Shown piece after piece: positions 26,292-35,270 of a stretch of DNA of 45,451 nt. Origin of the DNA: an uncultured Oscillospiraceae bacterium (GTDB lineage Bacteria; Bacillota; Clostridia; Oscillospirales; Oscillospiraceae); assembly GCA_947623745.1 (NCBI GenBank), contig CANQHN010000024.1, forward strand, positions 1-45,451, written 5' to 3'. A model generated the notes under the pieces. It made no database searches. It saw only the letters and a program-made list of their open reading frames with translations, and was not told where the DNA came from. Each line of letters starts with the position of its first letter. Position 1 is the first letter of the stretch. The translations under genes were made by a program, and so were the position numbers.

Positions 26292-27359
26292 CTACAAATA
26301 CTCAGTATGGTTGCAGATTCGCAGATGGTCCAGCACCTTTTTGATGTCTCCTGCATGGTCCTTTTCACAAATCAGCAAAGCGTCCGGTGTATCCACTACG
26401 ATCATATTCTCCAGGCCCACAGCGGCAATCAACTTATCACCGCCTTGAATGATAGTCGCTCGTGTGTCTACCGCTACCACATTTCCGTTCACTACATTTC
26501 CAAATTCGTTGGATTTTTTCATCCTATCTACTGCTAGCCAGGAACCCACATCATCCCAACCGAAAGAACAGGAAAGGACGCAGATGTTCTTCGCCTTTTC
26601 CATCACGCCGTAGTCCACCGACTCCGATTTGAATGCTTGGAATTCCCGCTCCAGAACCGCTTGCTCCTCCCGCGTACCGATGGCGGCCTGGATGGCGCGC
26701 AACCCAGACATGGTGTCAGGTAAATGCTGCTTCAAGTTTGCCAAAATAGTGGATATTTTCCAGACGAACATCCCGCTGTTCCACAGGTACTGCTCGGACG
26801 CCAGGTAGCCCTTCGCCGTCTCTTGGTCCGGCTTCTCCACGAACTGCTCCACAGCGAACGCCCGGCCCAGCGTCCTCTCCGGCTGGAACTTGATGTACCC
26901 GTATCCGGTCTCTGGGCTGTCCGGCGTAATCCCCAGCGTTACTAAGGGTCCCTGCTCTGCGATGGCGCAGGCGTCCTCCAAAGCGCTCAGGAAAATGGAT
27001 TCGTACTGGATCATATGGTCCGAGGGCAACACTATCATCACCGCGTCCCCGTACTTCTTTTCCATATGTACGGCACCCAGGCCGATGCAAGGAGCGGTAT
27101 TTCTTCCTACCGGCTCGCACAGGATATTTGCCTCTGGAATATCTGGGATCTGTTCCAAAACCAGGTGCCGGTAGTCCCTGTTTGTGACGATGTAGATGTC
27201 CGCCGGATCCACCAATGGCCGGACCCTCTCCACAGTCAACTGGATCATCGTCTTCCCGTCATCGGAAAGTGACAGAAACTGTTTGGGTAATACCTTCCGG
27301 CTTCTGGGCCAAAACCGCTCACCCAGGCCGCCAGCCATGATAAGCGCAGTTTTCTTCAT
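26292..27359 (-). CDS. manC: mannose-1-phosphate guanylyltransferase
   Basis: A 355-residue protein. The N-terminus has [24 protein letters not shown], the sugar nucleotidyltransferase pyrophosphorylase motif of GDP-mannose enzymes. [21 protein letters not shown] and WNSGMFVW follow. It joins GTP and mannose 1-phosphate to give GDP-mannose. The length fits the single-domain type without the fused phosphomannose isomerase, and a separate manA lies 13 bp upstream. The start has AGAGGAAG upstream. Part of the complete GDP-mannose supply set at 25241-31132. Confidence 0.93.
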   Translation of the reverse strand: MKKTALIMAGGLGERFWPRSRKVLPKQFLSLSDDGKTMIQLTVERVRPLVDPADIYIVTNRDYRHLVLEQIPDIPEANILCEPVGRNTAPCIGLGAVHMEKKYGDAVMIVLPSDHMIQYESIFLSALEDACAIAEQGPLVTLGITPDSPETGYGYIKFQPERTLGRAFAVEQFVEKPDQETAKGYLASEQYLWNSGMFVWKISTILANLKQHLPDTMSGLRAIQAAIGTREEQAVLEREFQAFKSESVDYGVMEKAKNICVLSCSFGWDDVGSWLAVDRMKKSNEFGNVVNGNVVAVDTRATIIQGGDKLIAAVGLENMIVVDTPDALLICEKDHAGDIKKVLDHLRICNHTEYL

Positions 27360-27372
27360 GTTGGTCTTCCTC

Positions 27373-28341
27373 TCATATCCGAGAGAGCAGCACTCTGTGT
27401 GCGCCCTCTATTCGATATTCTCCCATCGCCGCCGGGAGGAAAAATGAGTCGCCCCGGCGAAACGGATACTTCACACCGTTTGCGGAGATGACCCCATCTC
27501 CTTCTACGCATAAAAGGTGTTGGAACGAATGCCCATCACACCGTAGTTCCACCTCTTTATGCACATCCACCCGGTAGGAACGGAAATATTGGCAGGAGAA
27601 CATTTCAGTCATCGTAAACTCCGGGAAGGATGCCGTACAGTTGGCCCGGCACTCACGCGGAACGATGGGCTGATAGGACATGACCTCCGCCGCTCGGTCT
27701 AAATGCAGCTGCCGAATGTTTCCATCCAACCCTTTTCGCCGGTAGTCATATAACCGGAAAGTGGTGTTGGAGTTCTGCTGGATCTCCGCAATGACGATTC
27801 CGGCACCAATAGCGTGGATTGTTCCGGGTATGATGTAGAACACATCTCCCCGCGCCACGGGCACACAGTTTAGCACCTTACAAATCGTCCCGTCGGCAAC
27901 CCGGCTCAACAGTTCCGCCCGGGTGACACGCCGACAGAAACCAAGATACAGGAAAGACTGAGGTTCGCAGTCCACGACGTACCACATTTCTGCTTTGCCG
28001 CGCTCACCCGGAAGAATGGTTTTGTCCGATGGATGGACCTGAATAGACAATCCTTGTTCAGCGTCAATGAGCTTCACCAAAATGGGAAACTCCCCGCCCT
28101 GACAATCTCTGCCCCAGAATCCAATTCGATCCAGTTCCCCCAGTCCTGCCAGCGTCAGTCCGGCCAATGGCCCCTCCGCAACGGTGGAAGCACCGTCCGG
28201 ATGGCAGGCCAGTTCCCAGCTTTCCGCAGTCACTGCCGGCGCGTCCACCTTATTGAATTCCTTCTTCAGCCTGCCGCCGCCCCAAAGGTACTCTTTGTAA
28301 CAGGGCCGCATACGCAGCGGGGTGTATTCCAAATCACTCAC
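27373..28341 (-). CDS. manA: mannose-6-phosphate isomerase, class I
   Basis: A 322-residue cupin enzyme. Zinc ligands are visible in LSIQVHPSD (Gln, His), GKAEMWYV (Glu) and IPGTIHAIG (His). RLYDYRRKG contains the active-site Arg region. It interconverts fructose 6-phosphate and mannose 6-phosphate, the entry to the GDP-mannose branch. The start is a GTG at 28341 that shares GTGA with the TGA stop of the preceding GT4 gene, a translational coupling arrangement. Length matches the short bacterial class I forms. Confidence 0.9.
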   Translation of the reverse strand: MSDLEYTPLRMRPCYKEYLWGGGRLKKEFNKVDAPAVTAESWELACHPDGASTVAEGPLAGLTLAGLGELDRIGFWGRDCQGGEFPILVKLIDAEQGLSIQVHPSDKTILPGERGKAEMWYVVDCEPQSFLYLGFCRRVTRAELLSRVADGTICKVLNCVPVARGDVFYIIPGTIHAIGAGIVIAEIQQNSNTTFRLYDYRRKGLDGNIRQLHLDRAAEVMSYQPIVPRECRANCTASFPEFTMTEMFSCQYFRSYRVDVHKEVELRCDGHSFQHLLCVEGDGVISANGVKYPFRRGDSFFLPAAMGEYRIEGAHRVLLSRI

Positions 28342-29456
28342 TCCGCACCCAGGACTGCCTTACAGATATTGGTCAATTGTTTTGCTGACGAGTCCCAGTT
28401 ATATTTTGCTGTCTGTTCATATCCCCGTCGGACCAACTCATCTGAACGGGAACGGCTTGAAATTACATTCCATATTCCCTGCGCAATACTGGTTTCGTTC
28501 AGTGGGTCAACCAATTCCGCAGCATCTCCTACGACCTCCGGTAAAGATGTAGCATCAGCGCAGATAACAGGGCAACCAAAGGCCATAGCCTCTAGAGGCG
28601 GGATTCCGAATCCCTCATACAATGATGGAAAAACAAAAGCGTCCGCATTTTGGTACAAGGCGTACTTTTCTTCCTCCGTGACATAGCCGGTAAATATGAC
28701 ATCCTGCATCCCAGATGCCAGACGAAATATTTCTTCATTCGTCCATCCCTTTCCCCCGGCCAGGACCAATTGGTGGGGAAACTCTTCCTCTTTTTTCAGA
28801 GCAGCAAACGCCCTTAACAGGCGCGCCAGGTTCTTCCTCGGTTCAATTGTCCCCAAATATAAAAGGTACGGTTTCCTGATATCCCACTTTTCAGGAAGAA
28901 CGGAATGGCTCTTTGCTCTTGTCGAAAGAGAAGGAGCACAGGGCACAACCGAAACTTGCTGCTCTGGTACGCCTAGAAGCTCTACAATTTCACTCTTGGA
29001 AAATTTGGAGATTGTAACGATATGATCACTACGTTCTATGCTGTATTCCATGTCAGAGCGGAGCCTTCTCAAATTACTGGGAGCCATCGTCTCTGGAAAG
29101 CGCAAATAGGTCATATCAAAGACCGTAGTAATGACCTTTCCGCTGACGTGGGGAGGAACAATGTAGTTAAAAAAGATGCTCAAATTCACGCTGCCCGGAA
29201 ACAAGAACTGGTACGGGATGGGTATCAACTTCCAGATACGGCGGTAGACTCCGTAGGCAAACAGCCGATTCTCCCGGACAGGCATGGTAATTCCGGACAA
29301 CGCGGTCGTAACGTCCTTACTCCCCATGAAGTTGAACAGATTACCGCAGAACTCCAAGTCGTCCCGATTCTCCAGACGCTTAGCCAACTCGTAGGTATAT
29401 ACCCCAATCCCTGACCGTTTCCCACAGCATGGTTGTAGTTCTAATGCAACTTTCAT
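28338..29456 (-). CDS. GT4-family glycosyltransferase
   Basis: A 372-residue protein. The ATG at 29456 overlaps the mutase TGA as ATGA, which fixes the start better than the GTG four codons upstream. It begins MKVALELQPCCGKRSGIGVYTYELAKRL, a GT-B N-terminal domain for acceptor binding. The C-terminal GT4 domain has YLLYLGTIEPRKNLARLLRAF, and VFPSLYEGFGIPPLEAMAFGCPVI with the conserved EGFGIPPLE donor-binding segment. It resembles mannosyl- or rhamnosyltransferases of capsule and O-antigen loci. Activity with GDP-mannose is plausible from the neighbours, not proven. Confidence 0.88.
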   Translation of the reverse strand: MKVALELQPCCGKRSGIGVYTYELAKRLENRDDLEFCGNLFNFMGSKDVTTALSGITMPVRENRLFAYGVYRRIWKLIPIPYQFLFPGSVNLSIFFNYIVPPHVSGKVITTVFDMTYLRFPETMAPSNLRRLRSDMEYSIERSDHIVTISKFSKSEIVELLGVPEQQVSVVPCAPSLSTRAKSHSVLPEKWDIRKPYLLYLGTIEPRKNLARLLRAFAALKKEEEFPHQLVLAGGKGWTNEEIFRLASGMQDVIFTGYVTEEEKYALYQNADAFVFPSLYEGFGIPPLEAMAFGCPVICADATSLPEVVGDAAELVDPLNETSIAQGIWNVISSRSRSDELVRRGYEQTAKYNWDSSAKQLTNICKAVLGAE

Positions 29457-31132
29457 GACTTGGCCCACTTCTCAAAATAGCGGCTGACAATGTCTGCTGT
29501 CTTCCGAGCCTCTGTCGAACTTCTTCCAACCGTTGCAAGGTATACCTTCAGTTTTGGTTCTGTCCCGGAGGGCCGCACTGTGACCTCCATGTCACCGGGC
29601 AAAAGATAACGCAACATATCGAATCTGGGCAGGCCATCCATGCTCTCACTCTGGTAATCTATACAGCGCTCCACTGGAAAACCGCCGATCTCTTTGGGCT
29701 GATTTTTACGCAGACTCTCCATGAGGGATCGCATCTTTGCAATACCACTGACCCCCTCGAAGGTAAAAGACAGAAGTCGGCTCTCATAGAATCCATAGGT
29801 TCTGTATAGCTCATCCAGCACATCGGCTAGAGACTTTCCCTGATACTTGTAATATGCAAACATTTCACAGATGAGGAGCGATGCGTTTACTGCGTCTTTA
29901 TCCCGGACATAGCTACCGCTGAGGTAACCACAACTCTCCTCAAAGCCGAAGATGTATCTTTCCGCTTCGCCCTTTTGCTCCATCAGGCCAATTTGCTCTC
30001 CAATAAATTTGAAACCAGTCAGGACATTTTGTAATTCTACTCCGTAGTGTTCCGCAATCTTTGCTGCCATGGGAGTAGTAACGATAGTTTTCACTGCTAC
30101 AGGGTTTGGGGGCATCGTTCTCTGCTCCTGACGCATTTTACAGATGAAGTCCAGTAGCAGGACACCCATCTCATTCCCGCTGATGCAGGTATAGTCATCA
30201 CCAGTTTTCACTGCCGTCCCAACCCGATCACAGTCAGGGTCAGTAGCCAGTAACAAATCGCTCCCCGTCTGCTCCGCCCAATGCAACCCTATCTCCATTG
30301 CTTCCTTTACCTCTGGATTTGGATAAGGGCAGGTAGGAAACCTTCCGTCCGGCGTTTCCTGCTCGGTAGGTATGGTGATATTGGTGAAACCATGCTCACG
30401 TAGGCACTGGGGTACGCAGGAGACCCCCGTTCCGTTTAATGGGGTATAGACGATAGCCACGTCCCGGGGCACATCCGCAGGCAGGACTGAGGCAGCACCT
30501 ACTGCCTGGAGGTAACGGTCCACAGTGTCTTCTCCGATATAAGAGATTGCCCCATTTTTCCATGCCTCACTGTAGTTTACCTGTCTCACATCATCAAATG
30601 GGTCTATCAGATCAATCTCTTCCTGAATGGCCCGAGCCGTTTGAGTAGTTATCTGGCAGCCATCCGACCCATACACCTTGTAACCGTTATATTTCGCCGG
30701 GTTGTGGCTGGCCGTGATGACAATACCGCCGCTGCACTTTAAATCCCGCACCGCAAAACTCAGCGCAGGGGTTGGCATGAGTCTTGGATAGATGTAAACT
30801 CTAAGCCCGTTGGCCGCAAAAACCTCCGCCGCTGTTCTGGCAAACAAATCTGAGTGGATACGGCTATCATAGGCAATAGCGACAGATGGTTGATTCAGCG
30901 TCTTGTTCAGATAATTGGCATACCCCTGGCTGGCTTTCGCTACCATGTAACAGTTCATCCGATTTGTTCCAGCGCCTAAAACACCTCGCAGGCCACCAGT
31001 GCCGAACTTCAGATTCCGATAGAATCGATCCTCGATGGCAACTCTATCCTTTGCAATAGCATCCAGCTCCGCAACAAGCTCTTTATCCCTGACTGTTGTC
31101 ACCCAACGTCGGTATATGTCCTGTATGTCCAT
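29453..31132 (-). CDS. manB: phosphohexomutase (phosphomannomutase/phosphoglucomutase)
   Basis: A 559-residue enzyme. The start at 31132 (MDIQDIYRRW) has GAGGTG upstream; the longer open frame lies within the preceding GT4 gene, so the two genes overlap by 50 bases. Motifs: LKFGTGGLRGVLGAGTNRMN (activation loop), the phosphoserine loop VITASHNPAKYNGYKVYG, ATDPDCDRVG for Mg, GFEESCGYLSG for sugar specificity, and VRPSGTEPKLKVY for phosphate. It converts hexose 6-phosphate to 1-phosphate, supplying ManC and possibly RfbF. Length and architecture are those of the large PGM2-like bacterial mutases; the manB symbol reflects context. Confidence 0.88.
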   Translation of the reverse strand: MDIQDIYRRWVTTVRDKELVAELDAIAKDRVAIEDRFYRNLKFGTGGLRGVLGAGTNRMNCYMVAKASQGYANYLNKTLNQPSVAIAYDSRIHSDLFARTAAEVFAANGLRVYIYPRLMPTPALSFAVRDLKCSGGIVITASHNPAKYNGYKVYGSDGCQITTQTARAIQEEIDLIDPFDDVRQVNYSEAWKNGAISYIGEDTVDRYLQAVGAASVLPADVPRDVAIVYTPLNGTGVSCVPQCLREHGFTNITIPTEQETPDGRFPTCPYPNPEVKEAMEIGLHWAEQTGSDLLLATDPDCDRVGTAVKTGDDYTCISGNEMGVLLLDFICKMRQEQRTMPPNPVAVKTIVTTPMAAKIAEHYGVELQNVLTGFKFIGEQIGLMEQKGEAERYIFGFEESCGYLSGSYVRDKDAVNASLLICEMFAYYKYQGKSLADVLDELYRTYGFYESRLLSFTFEGVSGIAKMRSLMESLRKNQPKEIGGFPVERCIDYQSESMDGLPRFDMLRYLLPGDMEVTVRPSGTEPKLKVYLATVGRSSTEARKTADIVSRYFEKWAKS

Positions 31133-32249
31133 GGTGGAACACCTCATCTTCGATAATCTCATCCAACAACTGCGCGGATGTCCCCCAGGAAAACCGTTTG
31201 ACGTTCTCAGCACCCTTCTGCATCAACTGCTCAGCCAGTTCCCGGTTTTCCAGCACCAAACGCATCCCGCGGCAGATATCTTCCGGGTCCAACGGATCTA
31301 CCAGCACTGCGCTGTCCCCCACAACTTCTGGCAGGGCAGAGCTATTTGAGGTCACTACAGGAGTACCACATGACTGTGCCTCGATGACAGGGATACCGAA
31401 TCCCTCGTATATGGTGGGAAAAGCAAACAGCGCCGCCGCTGAATATAGGGCGGGCATATCCTCATCTTGGACAAATCCTGTGAACAGTATGTCTTCCCGA
31501 TGTTTTACATCTTCCAATACCTTCCCCCGGTCGAATTTCCAGCCCTGTTCCCCTGCAATCACAAGCTGTTGTGGCAGGTTTGTCCTCTCTTTGAGCAGGT
31601 CAAATGCACAGATGATACGCTTTAGGTTCTTTCTCGGGTTCATGTTGCCTACGAAGAGAATGTAATCATCACCTATGTGATATTTTTTCTTCATCCTGGC
31701 AAGGCAGGTGGTGTCTGTAATGCACTTCATTTGCTCTGAACACGCCATCGGCACTACGCGAATCTTCTCAGATGGAATGCCCAATATTTTTGTCATTTCC
31801 TGTTTGGTAAATTCAGAGATGGTCAAAAACAGGTCCGCCCTTCGAAGAATATAGCGGTACTGAGTCTGCCATAAAAGCACTCTGGATGTTTTGTAGGTCT
31901 CTGGCAGGCGGAACACAGCTAAATCAGTCACAAGCGGTACCAGTTTACAACTTGTGGGGAGAAAGAAAGGTGTCTTAGAATCCGTGGTCAACAGAACAGC
32001 ATCCCGGCAGTATTCCAGTCCCAACTGAACAGTCTGAAAAAGAATCCGTCTCAGCCCCTGGCCGTGATTCCATGGAGAGCGAATAAGCGTCACAGTTTCT
32101 CCCGCGGGAAAATCTGGGCTATCATGCGCAAGAATCACCTGGCAGGGATGTTCTGTAATGATTGCGTATTTCCCGAACAATTCACGAATCATGACACCAA
32201 TTCCGGAGCTATTCTGTTTATACTGTAAAGCATTAATTACGATTTTCAT
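31083..32249 (-). CDS. GT4-family glycosyltransferase, first gene of the polysaccharide locus
   Basis: A 388-residue GT-B enzyme. The start is placed at MKIVINALQYKQNSSGIGVMI (32249), which aligns with the start of the other GT4 here; the frame stays open 13 codons upstream. The C-terminal donor domain shows ILFVGNMNPRKNLKRIICAFDLL and FAFPTIYEGFGIPVIEAQSCGTPVV. It is paralogous in layout to the GT4 at 28338-29456, suggesting successive addition of related sugars. It is the first gene after a 358-bp intergenic region and is followed by manB in overlap. The ribosome binding site is weak (GGGGCGAAAGA). Confidence 0.88.
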   Translation of the reverse strand: MKIVINALQYKQNSSGIGVMIRELFGKYAIITEHPCQVILAHDSPDFPAGETVTLIRSPWNHGQGLRRILFQTVQLGLEYCRDAVLLTTDSKTPFFLPTSCKLVPLVTDLAVFRLPETYKTSRVLLWQTQYRYILRRADLFLTISEFTKQEMTKILGIPSEKIRVVPMACSEQMKCITDTTCLARMKKKYHIGDDYILFVGNMNPRKNLKRIICAFDLLKERTNLPQQLVIAGEQGWKFDRGKVLEDVKHREDILFTGFVQDEDMPALYSAAALFAFPTIYEGFGIPVIEAQSCGTPVVTSNSSALPEVVGDSAVLVDPLDPEDICRGMRLVLENRELAEQLMQKGAENVKRFSWGTSAQLLDEIIEDEVFHHGHTGHIPTLGDNSQG

Positions 32250-32607
32250 TCTTTCGCCCCATCGTAAGTTTTCCCTTAATACAGGCAATACTTTTCATGA
32301 TGGTATCCCCGCGAAAGGGTGAAGCTGCTGTCCTTTCGTTCGCTTATTGGGGTCAAAATGCAGGGGCCAGCGAGAAATAAAAACTGCTCATTATATTCTG
32401 TCCTCTCCACCCGTTTTACGTACAAGTCTATGAATGACATGGAAAACTGGGACATACCTATGTAAATCCTCCGTTTATCCGCATAGCTACTTTACGTAGC
32501 AGTTACCCCTACGCAAGACGGGCAGTAGCATGGGACAGGCAATTCAAGTTTCTGTCTGCTGCCGAGTCGTGTTCCACTCTATGCTGTTTAGGCTGAGCAC
32601 TCCTCTT
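32250..32607 (-). promoter_or_regulatory. leader of the polysaccharide locus with a candidate -10 element
   Basis: No gene is seen in these 358 bp. On the minus strand a perfect TATAAT lies at 32395-32390, about 140 bases before the first GT4 start, but the matching -35 position reads TAAAAC, so the promoter is weak or activator-dependent. A small hairpin GCTAC-TTTAC-GTAGC is near 32486-32500. No strong terminator separates this region from the upstream recombinase-like gene, so read-through from further upstream is possible. Confidence 0.35.
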
Positions 32608-33471
32608 TTATACGTCCCACCCCACAGTGAGTTCCTCCTGCTCCAACTGACGTTCCAGAGCCTGCTCCACCAAGAGATCCATATTCGCCTCGATATTGGC
32701 GCGGGTCTGGCCACACAGTTTCCGCAGAGTGCGGGCTGTCACCTTCCCCGCTGGGATTTGGGCCGACTCACCCAGCTTACGTAGGTTCACGGCTATTTCA
32801 GAGCGGTTGGAAGGCTGACCGTTCCGCCCCACAAAAATCGGGCCGGACGAAACGCCGCTCCGCCTCGCGTAGTCCAGCAGTTCCTCCCGGCGGCATTTTG
32901 GGATTCGGACCGTCTGCCTCCTGCTTCCAACAATGGAGGTAAGCTTTCCCTCTCGGACTGCCTCTACTGTCAACAGAGGCAGGTCCTGGATGCGCAGGCC
33001 TATGGAGCCGAATACTTTCACTAGCATGTAGATGCGTTCCTGCTCCAGCTGCTTTGCCGTCTGGAGCAGACGCAGGTACTCGTTTCTTGTGAGCTCTGGC
33101 TGGAGTTTATCCCCAATAGGTAATTGATCCACCACCTGGCATTCCCTGTGCCCAACAAAATCCAGAAATTTATTACATGCCGAGAAAATCAAGTTGATGC
33201 CAGATGGAGCAAAGCCATTGTCCAGTAGCTCCTCTCTCCACTGCACCAGGGTCCCTCGCTGAATTTGTTTTTCCGCCGGCAGATCCTGATACATGCGCTC
33301 CAGTGCGGACCGATAGCGCTTCACTGTCATAGCAGTCCAGCCCTTGTTCCTCTCGGCATCCAGAAACCGCTCCACATCATCCAAAGTCATCCGAAATCCG
33401 GTCTCCCGGGGGTAGCTCCAATTTGCGGATGCCGGGGCGTCTTGTTCAGTTTTAACAATTTCAGTCAACAC
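32608..33471 (-). CDS. tyrosine-recombinase-like protein lacking catalytic residues
   Basis: A 287-residue protein, GTG start at 33471 behind AAGGGG. Residues 25-125 form a core-binding (SAM-like) domain (DDVERFLDAERNKGWTAMTVKRYRSAL). A catalytic-domain-like part follows with R160 (GSIGLRIQDL) and PK at 191-192. At the HxxR position it reads R247-TL-R250 (TARTLRKLCGQ), and after LLVEQALERQLEQEEL there is no nucleophilic Tyr; the chain ends GWDV. Strand exchange is therefore unlikely. It sits directly upstream of the polysaccharide locus and just outside the inverted-repeat segment that carries an intact recombinase. A DNA-binding regulatory or accessory recombination role is the best guess. 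Confidence 0.8.
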   Translation of the reverse strand: MLTEIVKTEQDAPASANWSYPRETGFRMTLDDVERFLDAERNKGWTAMTVKRYRSALERMYQDLPAEKQIQRGTLVQWREELLDNGFAPSGINLIFSACNKFLDFVGHRECQVVDQLPIGDKLQPELTRNEYLRLLQTAKQLEQERIYMLVKVFGSIGLRIQDLPLLTVEAVREGKLTSIVGSRRQTVRIPKCRREELLDYARRSGVSSGPIFVGRNGQPSNRSEIAVNLRKLGESAQIPAGKVTARTLRKLCGQTRANIEANMDLLVEQALERQLEQEELTVGWDV

Positions 33472-33542
33472 GGCCCCTTACCCCTTCCTTACTAAAATCC
33501 CAGATGTGCCCTTTTCCATAATTCTTTTTTGCTGGCAGTGTT

Positions 33543-33566
33543 TTTCGTGGGGGTACCCCCACGAAA
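33543..33566. repeat. 24-bp perfect palindrome
   Basis: TTTCGTGGGGGT followed by ACCCCCACGAAA is perfectly self-complementary. It lies in the leader upstream of the recombinase-like gene, directly beside another hairpin at 33567-33587. It could be a dimeric protein binding site or an RNA structure in the leader transcript. Confidence 0.85.
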
Positions 33567-33587
33567 GGGGGAGGCAACGCCTCCCCC
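33567..33587. repeat. GC-rich hairpin, 9-bp stem and 3-base loop
   Basis: GGGGGAGGC, AAC, GCCTCCCCC. On the minus strand the stem is followed by CCCTTTCG, only three T, so it is at best a weak or conditional terminator. Together with the neighbouring palindrome it could form mutually exclusive structures in the leader RNA of the polysaccharide locus. Confidence 0.75.
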
Positions 33588-33671
33588 TAATTTCATTTCA
33601 GGATCAAATGAGCCCTGGAATAAACGTGGGGAGTATGCCTGTCAAGGGGCGCTATTGCCTGACTATCTCAC

Positions 33672-33752
33672 TCACATTACATCCCCACTCGTTCCAATGC
33701 GTTGTATAAAATGTGGCTGTATCTGGTATCCTTGGTACTGCCTAACAGTCAT
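33672..33752 (-). CDS. 26-codon leader ORF just outside the left inverted repeat
   Basis: An ATG at 33752 is preceded by AAGGAG 8 bases upstream. It encodes a 26-residue peptide beginning MTVRQYQGYQIQPHF and ending GDVM. It lies 33 bases downstream (minus strand) of the left 21-bp repeat and upstream of the recombinase-like gene. If the invertible segment flipped, this would be the first ORF of the resulting transcript. No similarity is recognised, and it may be a leader peptide or fortuitous. Confidence 0.4.
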   Translation of the reverse strand: MTVRQYQGYQIQPHFIQRIGTSGDVM

Positions 33753-33784
33753 AGGGCCAGCTCCTTGAATTCTTCGGCCGGTGA

Positions 33785-33805
33785 TTCGCAGAGTTGGCCC
33801 ATCAA
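33785..33805. repeat. left inverted repeat of a putative invertible segment (21 bp)
   Basis: TTCGCAGAGTTGGCCCATCA plus one further A. It is the exact reverse complement of 35271-35291 over all 21 bases; the flanking bases differ at both ends. The two copies bracket 1507 bp holding an intact tyrosine recombinase and an outward promoter. Inverted rather than direct orientation argues for inversion, not excision. Confidence 0.9.
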
Positions 33806-33901
33806 CGTATTTTGCTGGAAATGCCCCTTGCCCCGCCTGGCGTTTGCCTTGCAATGACTGGGTTTCTAAACAAAGCAACTGCTGGGCACATCCCAGTTTG
33901 A

Positions 33902-35038
33902 CTAAAAAGTGTGACTGCTAATCCCGAGCCCCATGGCTGCCAGCTTGTCCATGTTTGCCCGTTTCAACTCCATAGAGGAGTGTACATAACGGTCCAGCGT
34001 GACAGAGGTATTGGCGTGGCCGAGGATTTCCGACAGGCTCTTAATTTCAAACCCCGCCTCCACACAGCGGGTGGCAAATGTATGTCGGATCGTGTGAAAG
34101 TGGACCCCCTCCAGGCCGCACTCCTTCGTATACTTCGCCAACCGTATCTGCACCAACCTTGGTTCCATGAACCGCTCTGTACCGGTCAAAAGATATGCGG
34201 CCGGGCGATGAGGATCAAAGCGCCCACACAGTCTGGCTGCATCGTCAGTGAGAGGAATCGTCCGAATCGAGGTGTCGCTTTTGGGCATGCCGATGATGAC
34301 CTTCGTTTTCCCCTCGCCGGTACAGTCCACATCCCGGATCCGCTGCATAGTAGCTGCCACGTGGATCGTCTTATTCCGCAGAGAAACGTTTTCCCATCGC
34401 AAAGCGCAGAGTTCTCCAATCCGCAGTCCTGTCAGCAGGGCCAGCAGGATACCAAATTTACAGGTGTCCGTGTCCTCCTGAAGATAGTCAATCAATCGTT
34501 GCTGTTCTTCTAGGTCGAGGACACGGACATCTTTTTTATGCTCCTTTGGGTATGTGATCTCCACAGCTGGGAAAATTCCGGGATACTGCCCCGCGGTATA
34601 TTTTAGAATCGTGTGCAGCACCACAAGGATATCCCGGACCGTTTTGGCAGAGAGGCCCTCATCCTGCAACTCCTGTGTGAACCGCACCACAAGTTGTGTG
34701 CTGAATCCCTGCGGGAAACACCCACCCAACTTGGGAAGTATGTGCTTTTTCATGATGGAGTCGTACTTAACATAGGTAGATTCTTTCACTTTTCCTCTTT
34801 CTGAGCACAGCCACTCTTCACAGAAAAAAGCAAGCCTGTGACGGTTATTCGTCACAGGCAGGGGCGTATTGTTCAAGATGGCTGCCTTATACTTCGTGAC
34901 CTTTTCTTTAGCCTCCTTGTAAGTTTTGCCGTAGCAAAATCCGTACCTGATCTTACCGGAAAGCTCATAGCCCTTGATATAGCGGGCTTCCCAGCGTCCG
35001 TCCTTGCGCTTAAAGATATTTTCGCCTTTTCTTGCCAT
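33902..35038 (-). CDS. tyrosine recombinase/integrase, catalytically complete
   Basis: A 378-residue protein behind an ideal GGAGG. The N-terminus (GENIFKRKDGRWEARYIKGY) resembles the arm-binding domain of Tn916-type integrases. A core-binding domain spans about 65-165. The catalytic domain has Arg206 (TGLRIGEL), Lys253 (MPKSDTSIRTIPL), His315 and Arg318 (HTIRHTFATRC), His341 (LGHANTS) and the nucleophile Tyr351 (LDRYVH). All six positions are present, so it should cleave and rejoin DNA. It lies within the 21-bp inverted repeats and is transcribed toward the polysaccharide locus. A TATAAT at 35079-35074 with a poor -35 may drive it. It could be the switch recombinase or the remnant of an integrated element. 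Confidence 0.93.
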   Translation of the reverse strand: MARKGENIFKRKDGRWEARYIKGYELSGKIRYGFCYGKTYKEAKEKVTKYKAAILNNTPLPVTNNRHRLAFFCEEWLCSERGKVKESTYVKYDSIMKKHILPKLGGCFPQGFSTQLVVRFTQELQDEGLSAKTVRDILVVLHTILKYTAGQYPGIFPAVEITYPKEHKKDVRVLDLEEQQRLIDYLQEDTDTCKFGILLALLTGLRIGELCALRWENVSLRNKTIHVAATMQRIRDVDCTGEGKTKVIIGMPKSDTSIRTIPLTDDAARLCGRFDPHRPAAYLLTGTERFMEPRLVQIRLAKYTKECGLEGVHFHTIRHTFATRCVEAGFEIKSLSEILGHANTSVTLDRYVHSSMELKRANMDKLAAMGLGISSHTF

Positions 35039-35210
35039 AGTTAGATTCCTCCAATATAGGTCGTGCCAGCTTAATTATAGCGGGTTCATTCAATCCGATG
35101 ACGATGCATTTGACTGCGATAATTCTTATGGTGCAGCAGATTTTGAGTGAAATGGAGTTTAGAAGTCCCAGACATAGATTCTTCCAGTGGTAAATCCCAT
35201 AAAATACCTG

Positions 35211-35239
35211 TTGCAACAAATGGTTTTATGTTGTATAAT
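35211..35239 (+). promoter_or_regulatory. outward-facing sigma-A-type promoter inside the invertible segment
   Basis: TTGCAA at 35211-35216, a 17-base spacer and a perfect TATAAT at 35234-35239 on the plus strand. Transcription would start near 35246, cross the right repeat and meet the terminator at 35375. No plus-strand gene lies in that interval. After inversion the same promoter would fire on the minus strand into the leader ORF, the recombinase-like gene and the polysaccharide genes. Confidence 0.75.
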
Positions 35240-35270
35240 TGGACTAAATTTAGGCTGTTGTATATACTCA

